64,000 bases of DNA, taken from assembly GCA_030425385.1 (NCBI GenBank), contig JAUIAH010000006.1, forward strand, positions 124,001-188,000, in the 5' to 3' direction. The stretch comes from Verrucomicrobiia bacterium. GTDB taxonomy: Bacteria > Verrucomicrobiota > Verrucomicrobiia > Verrucomicrobiales > DEV007. Position 1 is the stretch's first letter; each line of letters begins with the position of its first letter. This document shows, piece after piece, positions 37,646-45,999 of the stretch. A model generated the notes under the pieces. That model was not told the origin of the DNA and did no database searches. It was given only the letters and a program-made list of their open reading frames with translations. A program made the translations under genes and the position numbers.

Positions 37646-40567
37646 TTAGAAATCGAGTGACGTGAAGTAACCCCACAAATCGGCGGTGGCAGTCGCCGCC
37701 TCGTGCACGTGGAATTCGTCCACCGTGGAGAAACCATTGTTGCCATTGTAACCGAACGCTAGATTCAAGCCGTATTGGATCCCGTCAATTTCCGTCGTAA
37801 AGTCCGAGTAGAGATTGCCGATACGCACGTAGTCAGCATCATCGTCGTCGTTGTGGCCTTGGTTGATAGTATTCTCTAGTGCGAGATCGATATCGAACGT
37901 CTCTTGGGTTTCAGGCATTGAGAGCGTGATGGTAAGTTCCATCGTCACATCTGTAGCGCCGGTGCCGCTGAAGACGGAGCCGTTGAAGTAATCCAACGTT
38001 CCCAGACGGAAGAGCTCGCCGGCTTGCACGCCTTCCCAGGCGGCTCCCGTGTATTCGAGATAACTTCCATTCTCGAAGCCGAGGAACCCTGAAGACTCAC
38101 CCCATTCAAAGTAGTTGTTCTGGAGGATGTAATGGAGATCAAGCCCTCCAACAGGATCTTTGAATTCCGCATAGGCTTCCCCGGTGAAGTCATGCACGAA
38201 GTTTGGCATTCCAGAGGCTTCCGAGCTGAAAGCTAGATTAGGCGTGTAATAGATCCGCTCATAAACAGCGGTCGTGATATCACTATCTTGGTTGAGCAAG
38301 TAGCTCGTGGCTTGAGAGTAAGCCTCGACCGTGGCAGGCCAGGTCGTGAGCACAAAGGCGTCATCGTAGTCTTGCCACTCACCGCCATTCACTCGGTATT
38401 TGATCCCGGAGGACGCGAAGCCATTGTCGTCGCTGAGGGCGATGCCAGCATCGAATTGGCTCTTCACGTAGCCACCAGCGTCTCGGCCGAAGACAGGGAC
38501 GTCCAACTTCGGAGGCACCGGCAGATTCAAACTCGCCAATTCACTGGTGAGAATATGCTCTGGAATGACCGTGGGCTCACTCTTGGTGATAATCGTCACC
38601 CCTTCAGGGTAGTCGGACACGGCTACCTGGAAGGGATCACCATAGTCGGACCAAGATTGCTCATTGTCCAAACTGTAGACCACTTTCGAAAACCCACTGT
38701 TATTGGGATTCGTAAGCGTAATGGTCGCCGTGGGATAGCCTTGAGGATTCAACACTGGAGCGGAACTAACGATGGCGGGTGGCAACAGCGTTGCTTGCTC
38801 CACGCCAACGGACTGCTCTGCGAGCGGACTCTGCAGCACATTGTTTGGGTGCACGATGGGGTTGGCGCGACCGATGATGTCAAATCCGTTCAGGTGATCG
38901 AGAAGACTCAATGCCACGGGGTCCGTGTACTCTTCCCAGGTCGTTCCACCATCAAGGCTGTATTCCATTTCGGAGACACCCGCTGGATTGGGATTGGTCA
39001 TCGTGACTGTGAGAGTCGCGTGATCAATGGGATGGAAATCGGGCTGCGACGTCACGAACTGTGGCGCGAGCAACTCGACCGTTTCCGCTTCGTAGGTTTC
39101 CTCCACTTCATCACTTTCCAGGAAGGCCCCTACATAGATGGTTGGAATGGCTTTCGCGGCCAGCGTCACGCCATTGGGATAGTCATCAATATCCAATTCC
39201 ACCGGTGCGGTGTAGTCCGTCCATTCGCCCCCATCAATCGCAAACTGCAATTGAGAGAAGGAACCTTCCGTCGCATTAGGATCTGTGAGCGTCACGGTCA
39301 CCGTTTCAGAATCAAACGGATGCAGTTTCGAAGACGACGAGGCAATCTCCGGCGATTGCAGCATGTAGGTATTGGTCGGCAATTCGCGTGCTGCGATAGG
39401 GCTTTCCAAGTAATACTTCGGCCATTGAGTCGCCACCGTCTTGGCTTGCACCACGGCGCCGTCAATGTGATCTGCAAGGTCCAACGTGAATGGTCCATTG
39501 TAGTCGACAAAGTTGCCGCCGCCGATGGAGTATTGAGCCTTCCCGTGAGCAGGGTCGTTGCCGTGGGTGATGGTCACGGTGATCGTCGTTTCGTCCTTAG
39601 GATGGAACGCACCGGCTGACGTCACAATGCTAGGCTGAGTTAGATTGGTTGTCGTCCCCTCAAAGAGACCGGAGAAGACATAACTGCTATAGTGCTGATT
39701 AAGCAGCGCATCCTTCACCTTGGCAAAGGTCGAGAGACTGCCACCGGGAGGCACATTGACGGTGCCACCTTCGGCCACAACCGACCAATAGCTTCCGTTC
39801 ACAGACACGTAGATATCAGAAGTATCGGAGGGATTAGGGTTCGAGAGAACCACTGGCTTCCCTGAGGTACCGTATTCATCCAGATCATAAGAGCCGGGAC
39901 CGGGGCTGACCGTGGGCATGGCCAATTGGGTCTTGGTGAAGTTTGTCGCGTCTGGGTCAATGTCTAAATCACCATCCCCGTCCACAGTCGTTCCCGTGGT
40001 GGTCACGTCTGCGGAGGTTTCGCCCTCAAAGTCCCAGACCCAAGCGCCTTCGTTCTCGCTGGTAGCTGCCAGCTCAAACTGCGTCTCACGCTCTTCCGTC
40101 TCCAATTGATCCGGGGTGGCTGTGGGATCGATCTTGAATTCTTTGATCCCGACTTCACCACTATCGGCAATTCGGAAGATCTTATTGGTCTCATCCCAGA
40201 GGACACGAAGGACACCACTCTGGGCGGCTTCTTCCGTGGTTTGAGACACCGCTTCCAAGCGAGGATCGACAAAGTTGCCACGGAAGCCGGCCAACTTCTT
40301 GCCATTCGCAGCCATGGTCTTCATTTTATCGAGCACGGCTTGGGCACTGGTGAGGCCCTCAAGGGAACCACCATTACTCAAATAGAGCTGCACGGATGAA
40401 TTGAGGGAGGCCACATGGGTATTGAGCCGTTGCTCCTCGGCGGAGTCTTTCACGCTGGTCATCTTGAGGGCAGCAATGCCACCAAGAATCGCAATGATCG
40501 ACACGGTCGCAAGCATCTGCAAGAAGCCGAAGCCTGCCTCCGTGCGCTTATGGGGAATCACTTTCAT
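37646..40567 (-). CDS. Giant prepilin-like protein with tandem beta-sandwich repeats
   Basis: A 973-residue protein. The N-terminus has a type IV prepilin-like leader: a short basic region, then Gly12 followed by Phe13 and a hydrophobic helix ending AILGGIAALKM; position +5, normally Glu, is Gln. It is unusually long for a pilin. Five clear repeats of about 95 residues (around 311-393, 404-487, 500-583, 595-677 and 688-770, plus a degenerate one at 213-305) carry the pattern YSLDGG.W.DY..P..L, akin to CHB_HEX_C-type modules. The C-terminal ~185 residues (772-955) match the choice-of-anchor K type, including EYTGAAWEGVQAGELFRLG. ATG 40567 was chosen over ATG 40576 and TTG 40582 because its leader length is pilin-like. 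It follows the 574-residue gene by about 40 bp. Confidence 0.75.
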   Translation of the reverse strand: MKVIPHKRTEAGFGFLQMLATVSIIAILGGIAALKMTSVKDSAEEQRLNTHVASLNSSVQLYLSNGGSLEGLTSAQAVLDKMKTMAANGKKLAGFRGNFVDPRLEAVSQTTEEAAQSGVLRVLWDETNKIFRIADSGEVGIKEFKIDPTATPDQLETEERETQFELAATSENEGAWVWDFEGETSADVTTTGTTVDGDGDLDIDPDATNFTKTQLAMPTVSPGPGSYDLDEYGTSGKPVVLSNPNPSDTSDIYVSVNGSYWSVVAEGGTVNVPPGGSLSTFAKVKDALLNQHYSSYVFSGLFEGTTTNLTQPSIVTSAGAFHPKDETTITVTITHGNDPAHGKAQYSIGGGNFVDYNGPFTLDLADHIDGAVVQAKTVATQWPKYYLESPIAARELPTNTYMLQSPEIASSSSKLHPFDSETVTVTLTDPNATEGSFSQLQFAIDGGEWTDYTAPVELDIDDYPNGVTLAAKAIPTIYVGAFLESDEVEETYEAETVELLAPQFVTSQPDFHPIDHATLTVTMTNPNPAGVSEMEYSLDGGTTWEEYTDPVALSLLDHLNGFDIIGRANPIVHPNNVLQSPLAEQSVGVEQATLLPPAIVSSAPVLNPQGYPTATITLTNPNNSGFSKVVYSLDNEQSWSDYGDPFQVAVSDYPEGVTIITKSEPTVIPEHILTSELASLNLPVPPKLDVPVFGRDAGGYVKSQFDAGIALSDDNGFASSGIKYRVNGGEWQDYDDAFVLTTWPATVEAYSQATSYLLNQDSDITTAVYERIYYTPNLAFSSEASGMPNFVHDFTGEAYAEFKDPVGGLDLHYILQNNYFEWGESSGFLGFENGSYLEYTGAAWEGVQAGELFRLGTLDYFNGSVFSGTGATDVTMELTITLSMPETQETFDIDLALENTINQGHNDDDDADYVRIGNLYSDFTTEIDGIQYGLNLAFGYNGNNGFSTVDEFHVHEAATATADLWGYFTSLDF

Positions 40568-40609
40568 TGTTCTCATATTCAAATTGCTGTTTCGTTGAAC
40601 CCTTAAGTT

Positions 40610-42334
40610 TTAGTCAATCACTGTAAGGGAGGCTTGCGCCGTGAAGGTCGCGGTGTGGAAGTCTTCATCCACCACCGTAACTTGGGCGTCATTCGAGTAA
40701 TCGCCTGGAGAGGTTGGCGGGTTGGCGCGCATTTCCAGATTGGTCGTGCCTGGAGGCAATACCAAGCCGGCGAGACTTATGGTGGTTCCGTTATCGGCAA
40801 ACGTGGGGGTGGGAGTCGTGAGTCCGCCACTGATGACGGGCTCATAGTCTTGGTCCCAGCTGATGCCGCTCGGTAACGTATCGACGAAGTTCACTGTCAT
40901 GGAGACATCGTTGCTGTTCGTGAAGGTGTAGCCATAATACATGGGTTTTCCAGAGCGGCCCACGTCGTGGATGGTCACCAACATGTCATCCTCGAACGTT
41001 TCGGCGAAGAGGATATCGTCGAGCGCGGGAGCGCCATCACCGACCGAAACAATCTCGAAAAGCGCCGCGGTATTCGTCGCCGTCATGTAGGTGCCTCCAA
41101 ACTCTGCCCAGCCACTATTAGAAGCGAGAGTTCCAGTGGAGAAGATCTCCGTACCGTTGACACGGAAGGAAAGTTCAGCCGTTTGGCTCGGATGGATGTT
41201 CGCAACGAACGAGGAGAGGTGGTATTCGGTATTAATCGACATCCCATCGATGGATTCCTTGAATAGGGTTTTCTCGGTGCCATCGGCATTGCCTACGAGG
41301 AAATAGCCCCAATCGGGCTCGTTCCGATCTTCGATCGCTTTCCACGAACTATTCGCATTGTTACCCACATCCGTGAGAATGTGCTTTCCATTGCCCACGC
41401 TGCCTGAGCTATCGTAGGAAAAGGTCGTATTAGCGCTAGAAAGCGCTTCGCGAGAAGACGAACCACCGCCAAAGGTTCCGCTGGAACCCCCAGTGACCGT
41501 ATTGAAGATGTCTTGGTTGATCGTGAGGACGAATTGTCCCGTGTAAGTGATCGGTGCGACAATCGCTACCGAGGCAATGTCGCCCGAGCTGACAACCCAA
41601 CGCCCGTCTCCGATCTCTTCACCATGGGTGAGGTGTGCGCCGTCGATCAGCCCCGAGATGTAGTAATCGCTCGTGTTCTCGTTATTGCTGAGATTAAGAT
41701 TCAAAGGAATCTCGTCGCCGCGATTGGCCACAATATCATTAGCTGTGAATTCGGTTTCGAAGGTCCCTTCGGGCACGTTAAGAACGGCTGTCGACCGCGA
41801 TGAATTGTTCGTGTTGAACGCTCCCGTAGTCGTCTCGCCGTTGGACCAGTGGGCCGTGACGCCGACGTCGCGATAGCCAAACGCCCCACCACTATCGCTA
41901 TCGATCCACGAATAATTCCCTGAAAGGGAGTCCGTATCGTAGCCGAAAGTGAAGACGTCACCGGGATTGAAGTAACCCTGCGTGAAATCTACGGTCATTT
42001 GCCCGCTCCAGCCATCGACCCACTCCATGGAGATCTCGTCCTCATCAAACGTGGTTTCTCCATAATTAATGGTGAAGCGGTCACTGGCGTCCCACTTCGC
42101 ATTGCCGTCGGAACCTGCTCGGAGGTCGATGGTCAAGCTCGTGAGCGAGGGACTGCCGGATCCAGACGATCCATCGTAGGAGACCGAGAAGAAGTCGGAG
42201 CTGTCGTAGTAGGAAGAGTCACCGTCGGCGACAATGGTTAACGAGGCGTGAAGCGAGGTCCCGAGGAGAAGCAAGAATCCCATGAGGAACCACCGAAACC
42301 GCGCACCTATATAAGGGGAATACTGGATAGACAT
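40610..42334 (-). CDS. Exported DUF11-like beta-rich protein
   Basis: A 574-residue exported protein with a signal peptide (core WFLMGFLLLLGTSLHA). The mature part is low in Lys, rich in Ser/Thr/Gly/Asp and nearly all beta. Three beta modules can be guessed: N-terminal SYYDSSDFFSVSY-type, a middle segment with SGLIDGAHLTHGEE and WGYFLVGNADGT, and a C-terminal DUF11-like domain (about 460-574: DVGRSGKPMYYGYTFTNSND, FVDTLPSGISW, LVLPPGTTNLEM). It is first in the minus-strand unit, 40 bp before the giant prepilin-like gene, suggesting the two form one surface system. No membrane anchor is seen beyond the signal. Confidence 0.72.
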   Translation of the reverse strand: MSIQYSPYIGARFRWFLMGFLLLLGTSLHASLTIVADGDSSYYDSSDFFSVSYDGSSGSGSPSLTSLTIDLRAGSDGNAKWDASDRFTINYGETTFDEDEISMEWVDGWSGQMTVDFTQGYFNPGDVFTFGYDTDSLSGNYSWIDSDSGGAFGYRDVGVTAHWSNGETTTGAFNTNNSSRSTAVLNVPEGTFETEFTANDIVANRGDEIPLNLNLSNNENTSDYYISGLIDGAHLTHGEEIGDGRWVVSSGDIASVAIVAPITYTGQFVLTINQDIFNTVTGGSSGTFGGGSSSREALSSANTTFSYDSSGSVGNGKHILTDVGNNANSSWKAIEDRNEPDWGYFLVGNADGTEKTLFKESIDGMSINTEYHLSSFVANIHPSQTAELSFRVNGTEIFSTGTLASNSGWAEFGGTYMTATNTAALFEIVSVGDGAPALDDILFAETFEDDMLVTIHDVGRSGKPMYYGYTFTNSNDVSMTVNFVDTLPSGISWDQDYEPVISGGLTTPTPTFADNGTTISLAGLVLPPGTTNLEMRANPPTSPGDYSNDAQVTVVDEDFHTATFTAQASLTVID

Positions 42335-42606
42335 GTTGATAGCGTTTGTTGGCGAAGGTGTTCAGTTGTCGGAGTGGTTCCCTATTCTAAGATCGCGCAA
42401 CGAGGTTTGCTATAATTTTCATATTTACCAGATCGATTTCTTGATGGTTTCAGTCACCGCTGCGGAATCCTGGCGGCAAGGTTCTCATTCCTGAAACGAG
42501 GCAATGGAATAGATGGGAAATATACAAAGCAGAGCATCCCTCTGGCCGAGAGAGACCGGTTGCACCTTCCACCCAACCAGGTTACGGACTCACGAATACG
42601 ACTTTT
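42335..42606. other. Divergent intergenic region (272 bp)
   Basis: The largest non-coding gap in the window outside the decayed locus. It separates the 574-residue gene (minus) from the small gene at 42607 (plus). It is AT-rich near 42395-42450 and contains one good extended -10 element (see separate entry) on the plus strand. I could not find a convincing -35/-10 pair for the minus strand, nor a tRNA or riboswitch-like fold. Confidence 0.6.
42408..42416 (+). promoter_or_regulatory. Extended -10 promoter element
   Basis: TGCTATAAT (TG at 42408-42409, perfect TATAAT at 42411-42416) is a consensus extended -10 box on the plus strand. No good -35 box accompanies it, as is usual for this type. 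Transcription would start near 42423, giving a leader of about 185 nt for the gene at 42607. Confidence 0.55.
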
Positions 42607-43074
42607 ATGCTTACTGACGAACAGAAGGCCACCGTGAGACAATGGGCGCAGGATGGCGCCTCTTTGGGGGAGATTCACAAACGCTTGGGCGAGGAGCTGG
42701 CGGTCCAGATGACCTATCTTGAGGCCCGTCTCCTGGTCTCGGAACTGGAGGTTTCCTTGGACAAGCCGGAAGATGATCGCTCGGAGGCCGACTCCGATGC
42801 CTCAGACACGACCGAGCATGGCGCCCTGGCTCAAGATCCGGACGAGATTCTCGGCGGAGGCGCGGTCAACGTGAGCGTCGATTCGATCGCACAGCCACAC
42901 GCCATGGTCAGTGGTCAGGTGACTTTCAGTGACGGGAAGCGGGCGTCCTGGTACGTGGATCAAATGGGGCGCCTGGGGCTGGACCCAGAAGAGCCTGGCT
43001 ACCGTCCATCTGAAGATGACCTCATGACTTTCCAGCAGCAACTTCAGGAGACGCTGCGGAAAGAGGGGCTTTGA
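42607..43074 (+). CDS. Conserved small hypothetical protein
   Basis: A 155-residue cytoplasmic protein with two parts. The N-terminal 50 residues resemble a helix-turn-helix-like bundle (TVRQWAQDGASLGEIHKRLGEEL), then an acidic linker (EDDRSEADSDASD), and a C-terminal beta unit (ISVDSIAQPHAMVSGQVTFSDG-type and RASWYVDQMGRLGL). This layout is seen in other Verrucomicrobiota proteins I recall, without a known function. Transcribed away from the exported pair and converging with the terpene-cyclase-like gene (13 bp between stops). No name is justified. Confidence 0.7.
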   Translation: MLTDEQKATVRQWAQDGASLGEIHKRLGEELAVQMTYLEARLLVSELEVSLDKPEDDRSEADSDASDTTEHGALAQDPDEILGGGAVNVSVDSIAQPHAMVSGQVTFSDGKRASWYVDQMGRLGLDPEEPGYRPSEDDLMTFQQQLQETLRKEGL

Positions 43075-43087
43075 TCTTACACTCAGG

Positions 43088-44218
43088 CTAGAGGCCCGCG
43101 TGTAGTCGCTCAAGGGCGAGCACGGCATAAGCCGTCACCAGAACGGCATCGCCTTCCCACCAGCGCTGGGTGCCATTGACCCAGGAGCCGTCGGCTTGCT
43201 GGAGGTCGAAGAGCTTCTTCGCGAGCACCTTCCGCCACGGAACCGCGCCTTCCTGGGTCTCGAGGGTGTTGATGTCTGCCAAAGCCAGGGCTTTGGCCAT
43301 GGTGTGGTAGTAGTAGAACAGCCCTTCCCCTTTCATCCCAGGATTCTCATCGATCGCGAAGTTCTCACTCAGCCATGTGAGCACGGCACGCATGCGAGGG
43401 TCACCGGGCTTCATGTCCGCGTAGATGAAGCTGAGGAGGCCCGCGTAGCTCATGCTGCCATAGGAACGCAGCGCCACCTTCCCATCGGGAAGTTCGCGTT
43501 CGCCGGCCTTGGAATCCCCGGGGAAATACACGAAACCTCCCTTGTCGGCAGGATTGCCGCTCACCCACGACTCTTTGTTGGTCTCAGGTAGGTTCTGGCA
43601 TTTGGAAACAAAGGCCACCGCGGCTTCCCAATTCAAATCGTAGGCGGCTTCCTCGGGCTTATCGGCGATCAGGCTCTTGGAGTAATAGAGAGCTTCCATC
43701 GCGAGATGGGTATTGGAGAGATCCGAATGCGCGTAGCTACTGCCGTAGCCGATCCCCCCATCGAGGACATGATCGACCTCTCCCCGGACACCATAATCTT
43801 GCTGTTGGTTGGTCAGGAATCGGCGGGCTTGCAGGAGAACCTGCTCGTCCTCAGGACGCTCAGCCAGCAACAGGGCCATCATGGACATGGACGTGTTGTA
43901 ATTTCCTAGTCCCTTCCCGTAAATGCCGCCGTCTTGTTTGACCAGACTGACCAACCAATCCAGCCCCTTGGAGATCTCTGGTGTCAGTTTGCCATCACGA
44001 TCCCGCGACGGATCGAGCAGCATGGCGGAAAGAGGCAAAGCGGTGAGCGCCGGGTAGTTCGCCTCACTCCAAGAACCATCTTCTGCCTGCTTCTCTCTCA
44101 GCCACTTCAGCCCGCGATCAATGGCGTGCTCCACCTCCAGCCTAAGCGAGAGATCTTCTTGCGCGAAGGCACTGTGGACCACCGCAACGAACGAAAGAGC
44201 CAAGAGAGAACGTTTCAT
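43088..44218 (-). CDS. Exported terpene-cyclase-like alpha/alpha-barrel protein
   Basis: A 376-residue protein with a signal peptide (MKRSLLALSFVAVVHSAFAQ) and the alpha/alpha-toroid of squalene-hopene cyclase and prenyltransferase relatives. QW-like repeats are visible: REKQAEDGSWSE, LVKQDGGIYGKG, LQQADGSWVNGT and others with GG..Y. The DxDD catalytic motif of squalene cyclases and the zinc ligands of prenyltransferases are not visible, so it is probably a binding or structural protein in the periplasm. Such exported barrels are frequent in PVC bacteria. ATG 44218 was chosen because it gives a normal signal peptide; an upstream frame to 44254 also exists. Confidence 0.82.
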   Translation of the reverse strand: MKRSLLALSFVAVVHSAFAQEDLSLRLEVEHAIDRGLKWLREKQAEDGSWSEANYPALTALPLSAMLLDPSRDRDGKLTPEISKGLDWLVSLVKQDGGIYGKGLGNYNTSMSMMALLLAERPEDEQVLLQARRFLTNQQQDYGVRGEVDHVLDGGIGYGSSYAHSDLSNTHLAMEALYYSKSLIADKPEEAAYDLNWEAAVAFVSKCQNLPETNKESWVSGNPADKGGFVYFPGDSKAGERELPDGKVALRSYGSMSYAGLLSFIYADMKPGDPRMRAVLTWLSENFAIDENPGMKGEGLFYYYHTMAKALALADINTLETQEGAVPWRKVLAKKLFDLQQADGSWVNGTQRWWEGDAVLVTAYAVLALERLHAGL

Positions 44219-44301
44219 CAAGGGGAGTCTCACCATGCATCGCGACGCAAGCAAGTTGGTTTCCCTTTCCGAATCCCCCGAGAGCTGGCTATGATTCCAT
44301 C

Positions 44302-45375
44302 ATGATTGCCAGCCGCCGCCAGTTCCTCCATCGTTCGACTCTCGCCGCCGCCACGGTGAGCACGGGATACGCCCAAGAGAGCCAGTCCTCTTCCCCTCGC
44401 ATTCGCTCTGCACAGATCGGCACGAAACATTCACACGCTGCTGGCAAGTTAAGCACGATGCTAGATCTTTCTGATCTTTATGAGGTCGTCGCGGTGGCAG
44501 AAGCGGACGCGGAACAGCGGGCCCGTGTGAAGGACCGCAAACCCTATCAGCATCTCCCTTGGCGAGAGGAGGCCGAGGTGCTGAACGATCCTAGCATTCA
44601 GGTCATCGCGGTGGAGACGGACATTGATGAACTGGTACCCACGGCAATGCGTTGTCTCCAAGCGGGCAAACACATTCACCTCGATAAGCCTGCTGGTCAG
44701 ACCATGGCGCCTTGTCGGGCGCTTCATGCGGAAGCGACCAAACGCGGCCTCACCGTGCAGATGGGCTACATGTTGCGCTACAATCCCGCCTTCACCTTTC
44801 TCTTCCAGGCGCTGCGCGAGGGATGGCTGGGAGAGATCCGAGAAGTGCATGGGCACATGGGCAAGAAAGCATCTCCTGGTCTCCGCAAGGAACTCGGCAA
44901 GTATCCGGGTGGGGGCTTATACGAACTGGCTTGTCATTTGATCGATGCCTTAGTCACGGTGTTAGGAAAGCCGGAGGAGGTCACGCCACTCAGTCTCGAG
45001 TCTGGAGATGACGGCTTTCGTGACAATCAAATCGCGCTCTTTCGCTATCCTAACGCATTGGCGACCATCGGCAGCAATCACACCGATCCCTTTGGGGGTG
45101 CACGTCGGCAGTTCTCTGTCGTTGGCACTGAGGGCACGATCGAGGTTCGCCCCTTGGAGCCGCCAACCCTCACCCTTTCCCTAACCAAGCCGCAGGGCGC
45201 CTTCCAACGGGGACGGCAAGAGGTCGCCCTTCCCAAATCAGAGGGGCGTTATCACGGGGAATTCCGCGACCTCGCGGCCGTGGTCCGCGGAGAGAAAGCG
45301 TTCGGTTGGTCTGCGGAACATGACCTCCACGTGCACGAGGCCGTTCTCCGTGCGGCCGGGATGCCCGTGGACTAA
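44302..45375 (+). CDS. Exported Gfo/Idh/MocA family oxidoreductase
   Basis: A 357-residue NAD(P)-dependent oxidoreductase with a Tat-type signal (SRRQFLHRS and a hydrophobic core). The mature N-terminal Rossmann-like fold includes IGTKHSHA and VAVAEADAEQR. The family motif HIHLDKPAG contains the conserved Lys for catalysis, and the C-terminal domain has YELACHLIDALV, with the helix seen in sugar dehydrogenases. Such exported homologues are common in PVC bacteria that degrade sugars, where the cofactor is tightly bound. The substrate is unknown. A TATGAT sequence lies 7 nt before the ATG, so the transcript could be leaderless. Confidence 0.87.
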   Translation: MIASRRQFLHRSTLAAATVSTGYAQESQSSSPRIRSAQIGTKHSHAAGKLSTMLDLSDLYEVVAVAEADAEQRARVKDRKPYQHLPWREEAEVLNDPSIQVIAVETDIDELVPTAMRCLQAGKHIHLDKPAGQTMAPCRALHAEATKRGLTVQMGYMLRYNPAFTFLFQALREGWLGEIREVHGHMGKKASPGLRKELGKYPGGGLYELACHLIDALVTVLGKPEEVTPLSLESGDDGFRDNQIALFRYPNALATIGSNHTDPFGGARRQFSVVGTEGTIEVRPLEPPTLTLSLTKPQGAFQRGRQEVALPKSEGRYHGEFRDLAAVVRGEKAFGWSAEHDLHVHEAVLRAAGMPVD

Positions 45376-45382
45376 CCCTAAC

Positions 45383-45757
45383 CTAACGTTTGCGGTACCA
45401 GTTCCCTTTCGCGTCCTGGAGCCAGAGGCCCTTCTTGGAAAGCTTGCGGATGGTCGCGGCGCGCTTCTGCCCCACCGTGCGCATGGACTCTTTCGTGCTG
45501 CGAGCAATCCGCGTGTAGACTTCCTTCCGATCCGCATTCTCCGCATTCATCAGCGTGGTCTCCTCTTGGCTCAACTTCGTCCGTGGCGCGAGAAAGCCCA
45601 AGTAATTCTCCCCGACCTTCCCGGTGGATCGCAAGGCGTCAACTGCGGGCAAGCGCTCTGCCATCCGTGTCTTTAAGGCATCTGCCAGGGTCACCCCTGG
45701 AAGCAGAAGCACGAGGGTAAACAACATGTGTGTGAGGAAATGGCGACGGCTATTCAT
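45383..45757 (-). CDS. ydbL: YdbL family protein (DUF1318)
   Basis: A 124-residue exported protein with a signal peptide (around MLFTLVLLLPGVTLA), in the DUF1318/YdbL family: ALKTRMAERLPAVDALRSTG, VGENYLGFL, and later ARSTKESMRTVGQKRAATI. In E. coli, YdbL acts with YdbH and YnbE, apparently preventing runaway YnbE assembly. ATG 45757 begins the signal; the open frame up to 45907 overlaps ynbE. The start overlaps the end of the ynbE gene by 8 bp, giving the conserved order ydbH-ynbE-ydbL. An acidic or basic tail (AKGNWYRKR) ends the protein. Confidence 0.88.
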   Translation of the reverse strand: MNSRRHFLTHMLFTLVLLLPGVTLADALKTRMAERLPAVDALRSTGKVGENYLGFLAPRTKLSQEETTLMNAENADRKEVYTRIARSTKESMRTVGQKRAATIRKLSKKGLWLQDAKGNWYRKR

Positions 45758-45977
45758 CAGTCGTAGGGGTATCGGTGGTTGGGGCATCAAGATTCTCCGA
45801 GGCTTCATCAAGGTCTTCGAAGAACGCGTCGAGTTCCTTCTCCACGCGCACGTTGACGTTGATTTCAATGGGCTTGATTTCGTGTCGCGTCTCGATGACG
45901 TGATCACTTCGAAATTGGCAAGAGGTCAAGGTGAGGCCCACGAGCCATGGTGCACATCGGTAGAAGGAAGATCTCAT
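45750..45977 (-). CDS. ynbE: YnbE-like outer-membrane lipoprotein
   Basis: A 75-residue lipoprotein with a short signal and lipobox LTSC (Cys20). Its core HEIKPIEINVNVRVEKEL matches the YnbE pattern of alternating beta residues ending in 'NVNVRVE', which in E. coli polymerises by beta-strand stacking between YdbH and the outer membrane. The acidic C-terminal tail (DLDEASENLDAPTTDTP) is longer than in E. coli. It lies between ydbH (22 bp) and ydbL (8-bp overlap), exactly as in gamma-proteobacteria, which strengthens an otherwise short-protein call. Confidence 0.82.
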   Translation of the reverse strand: MRSSFYRCAPWLVGLTLTSCQFRSDHVIETRHEIKPIEINVNVRVEKELDAFFEDLDEASENLDAPTTDTPTTDE

Positions 45978-45999
45978 GGTAAGGGATAGGTTATAGCAG

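Noticed and set aside
38288-39619. Long plus-strand open frame (443 residues) opposite the prepilin-like gene
   Set aside because: It mirrors the repeats of the real gene; its translation is rich in Arg/His/Gly with no recognisable domain, and the opposite frame has clear repeats and a leader.
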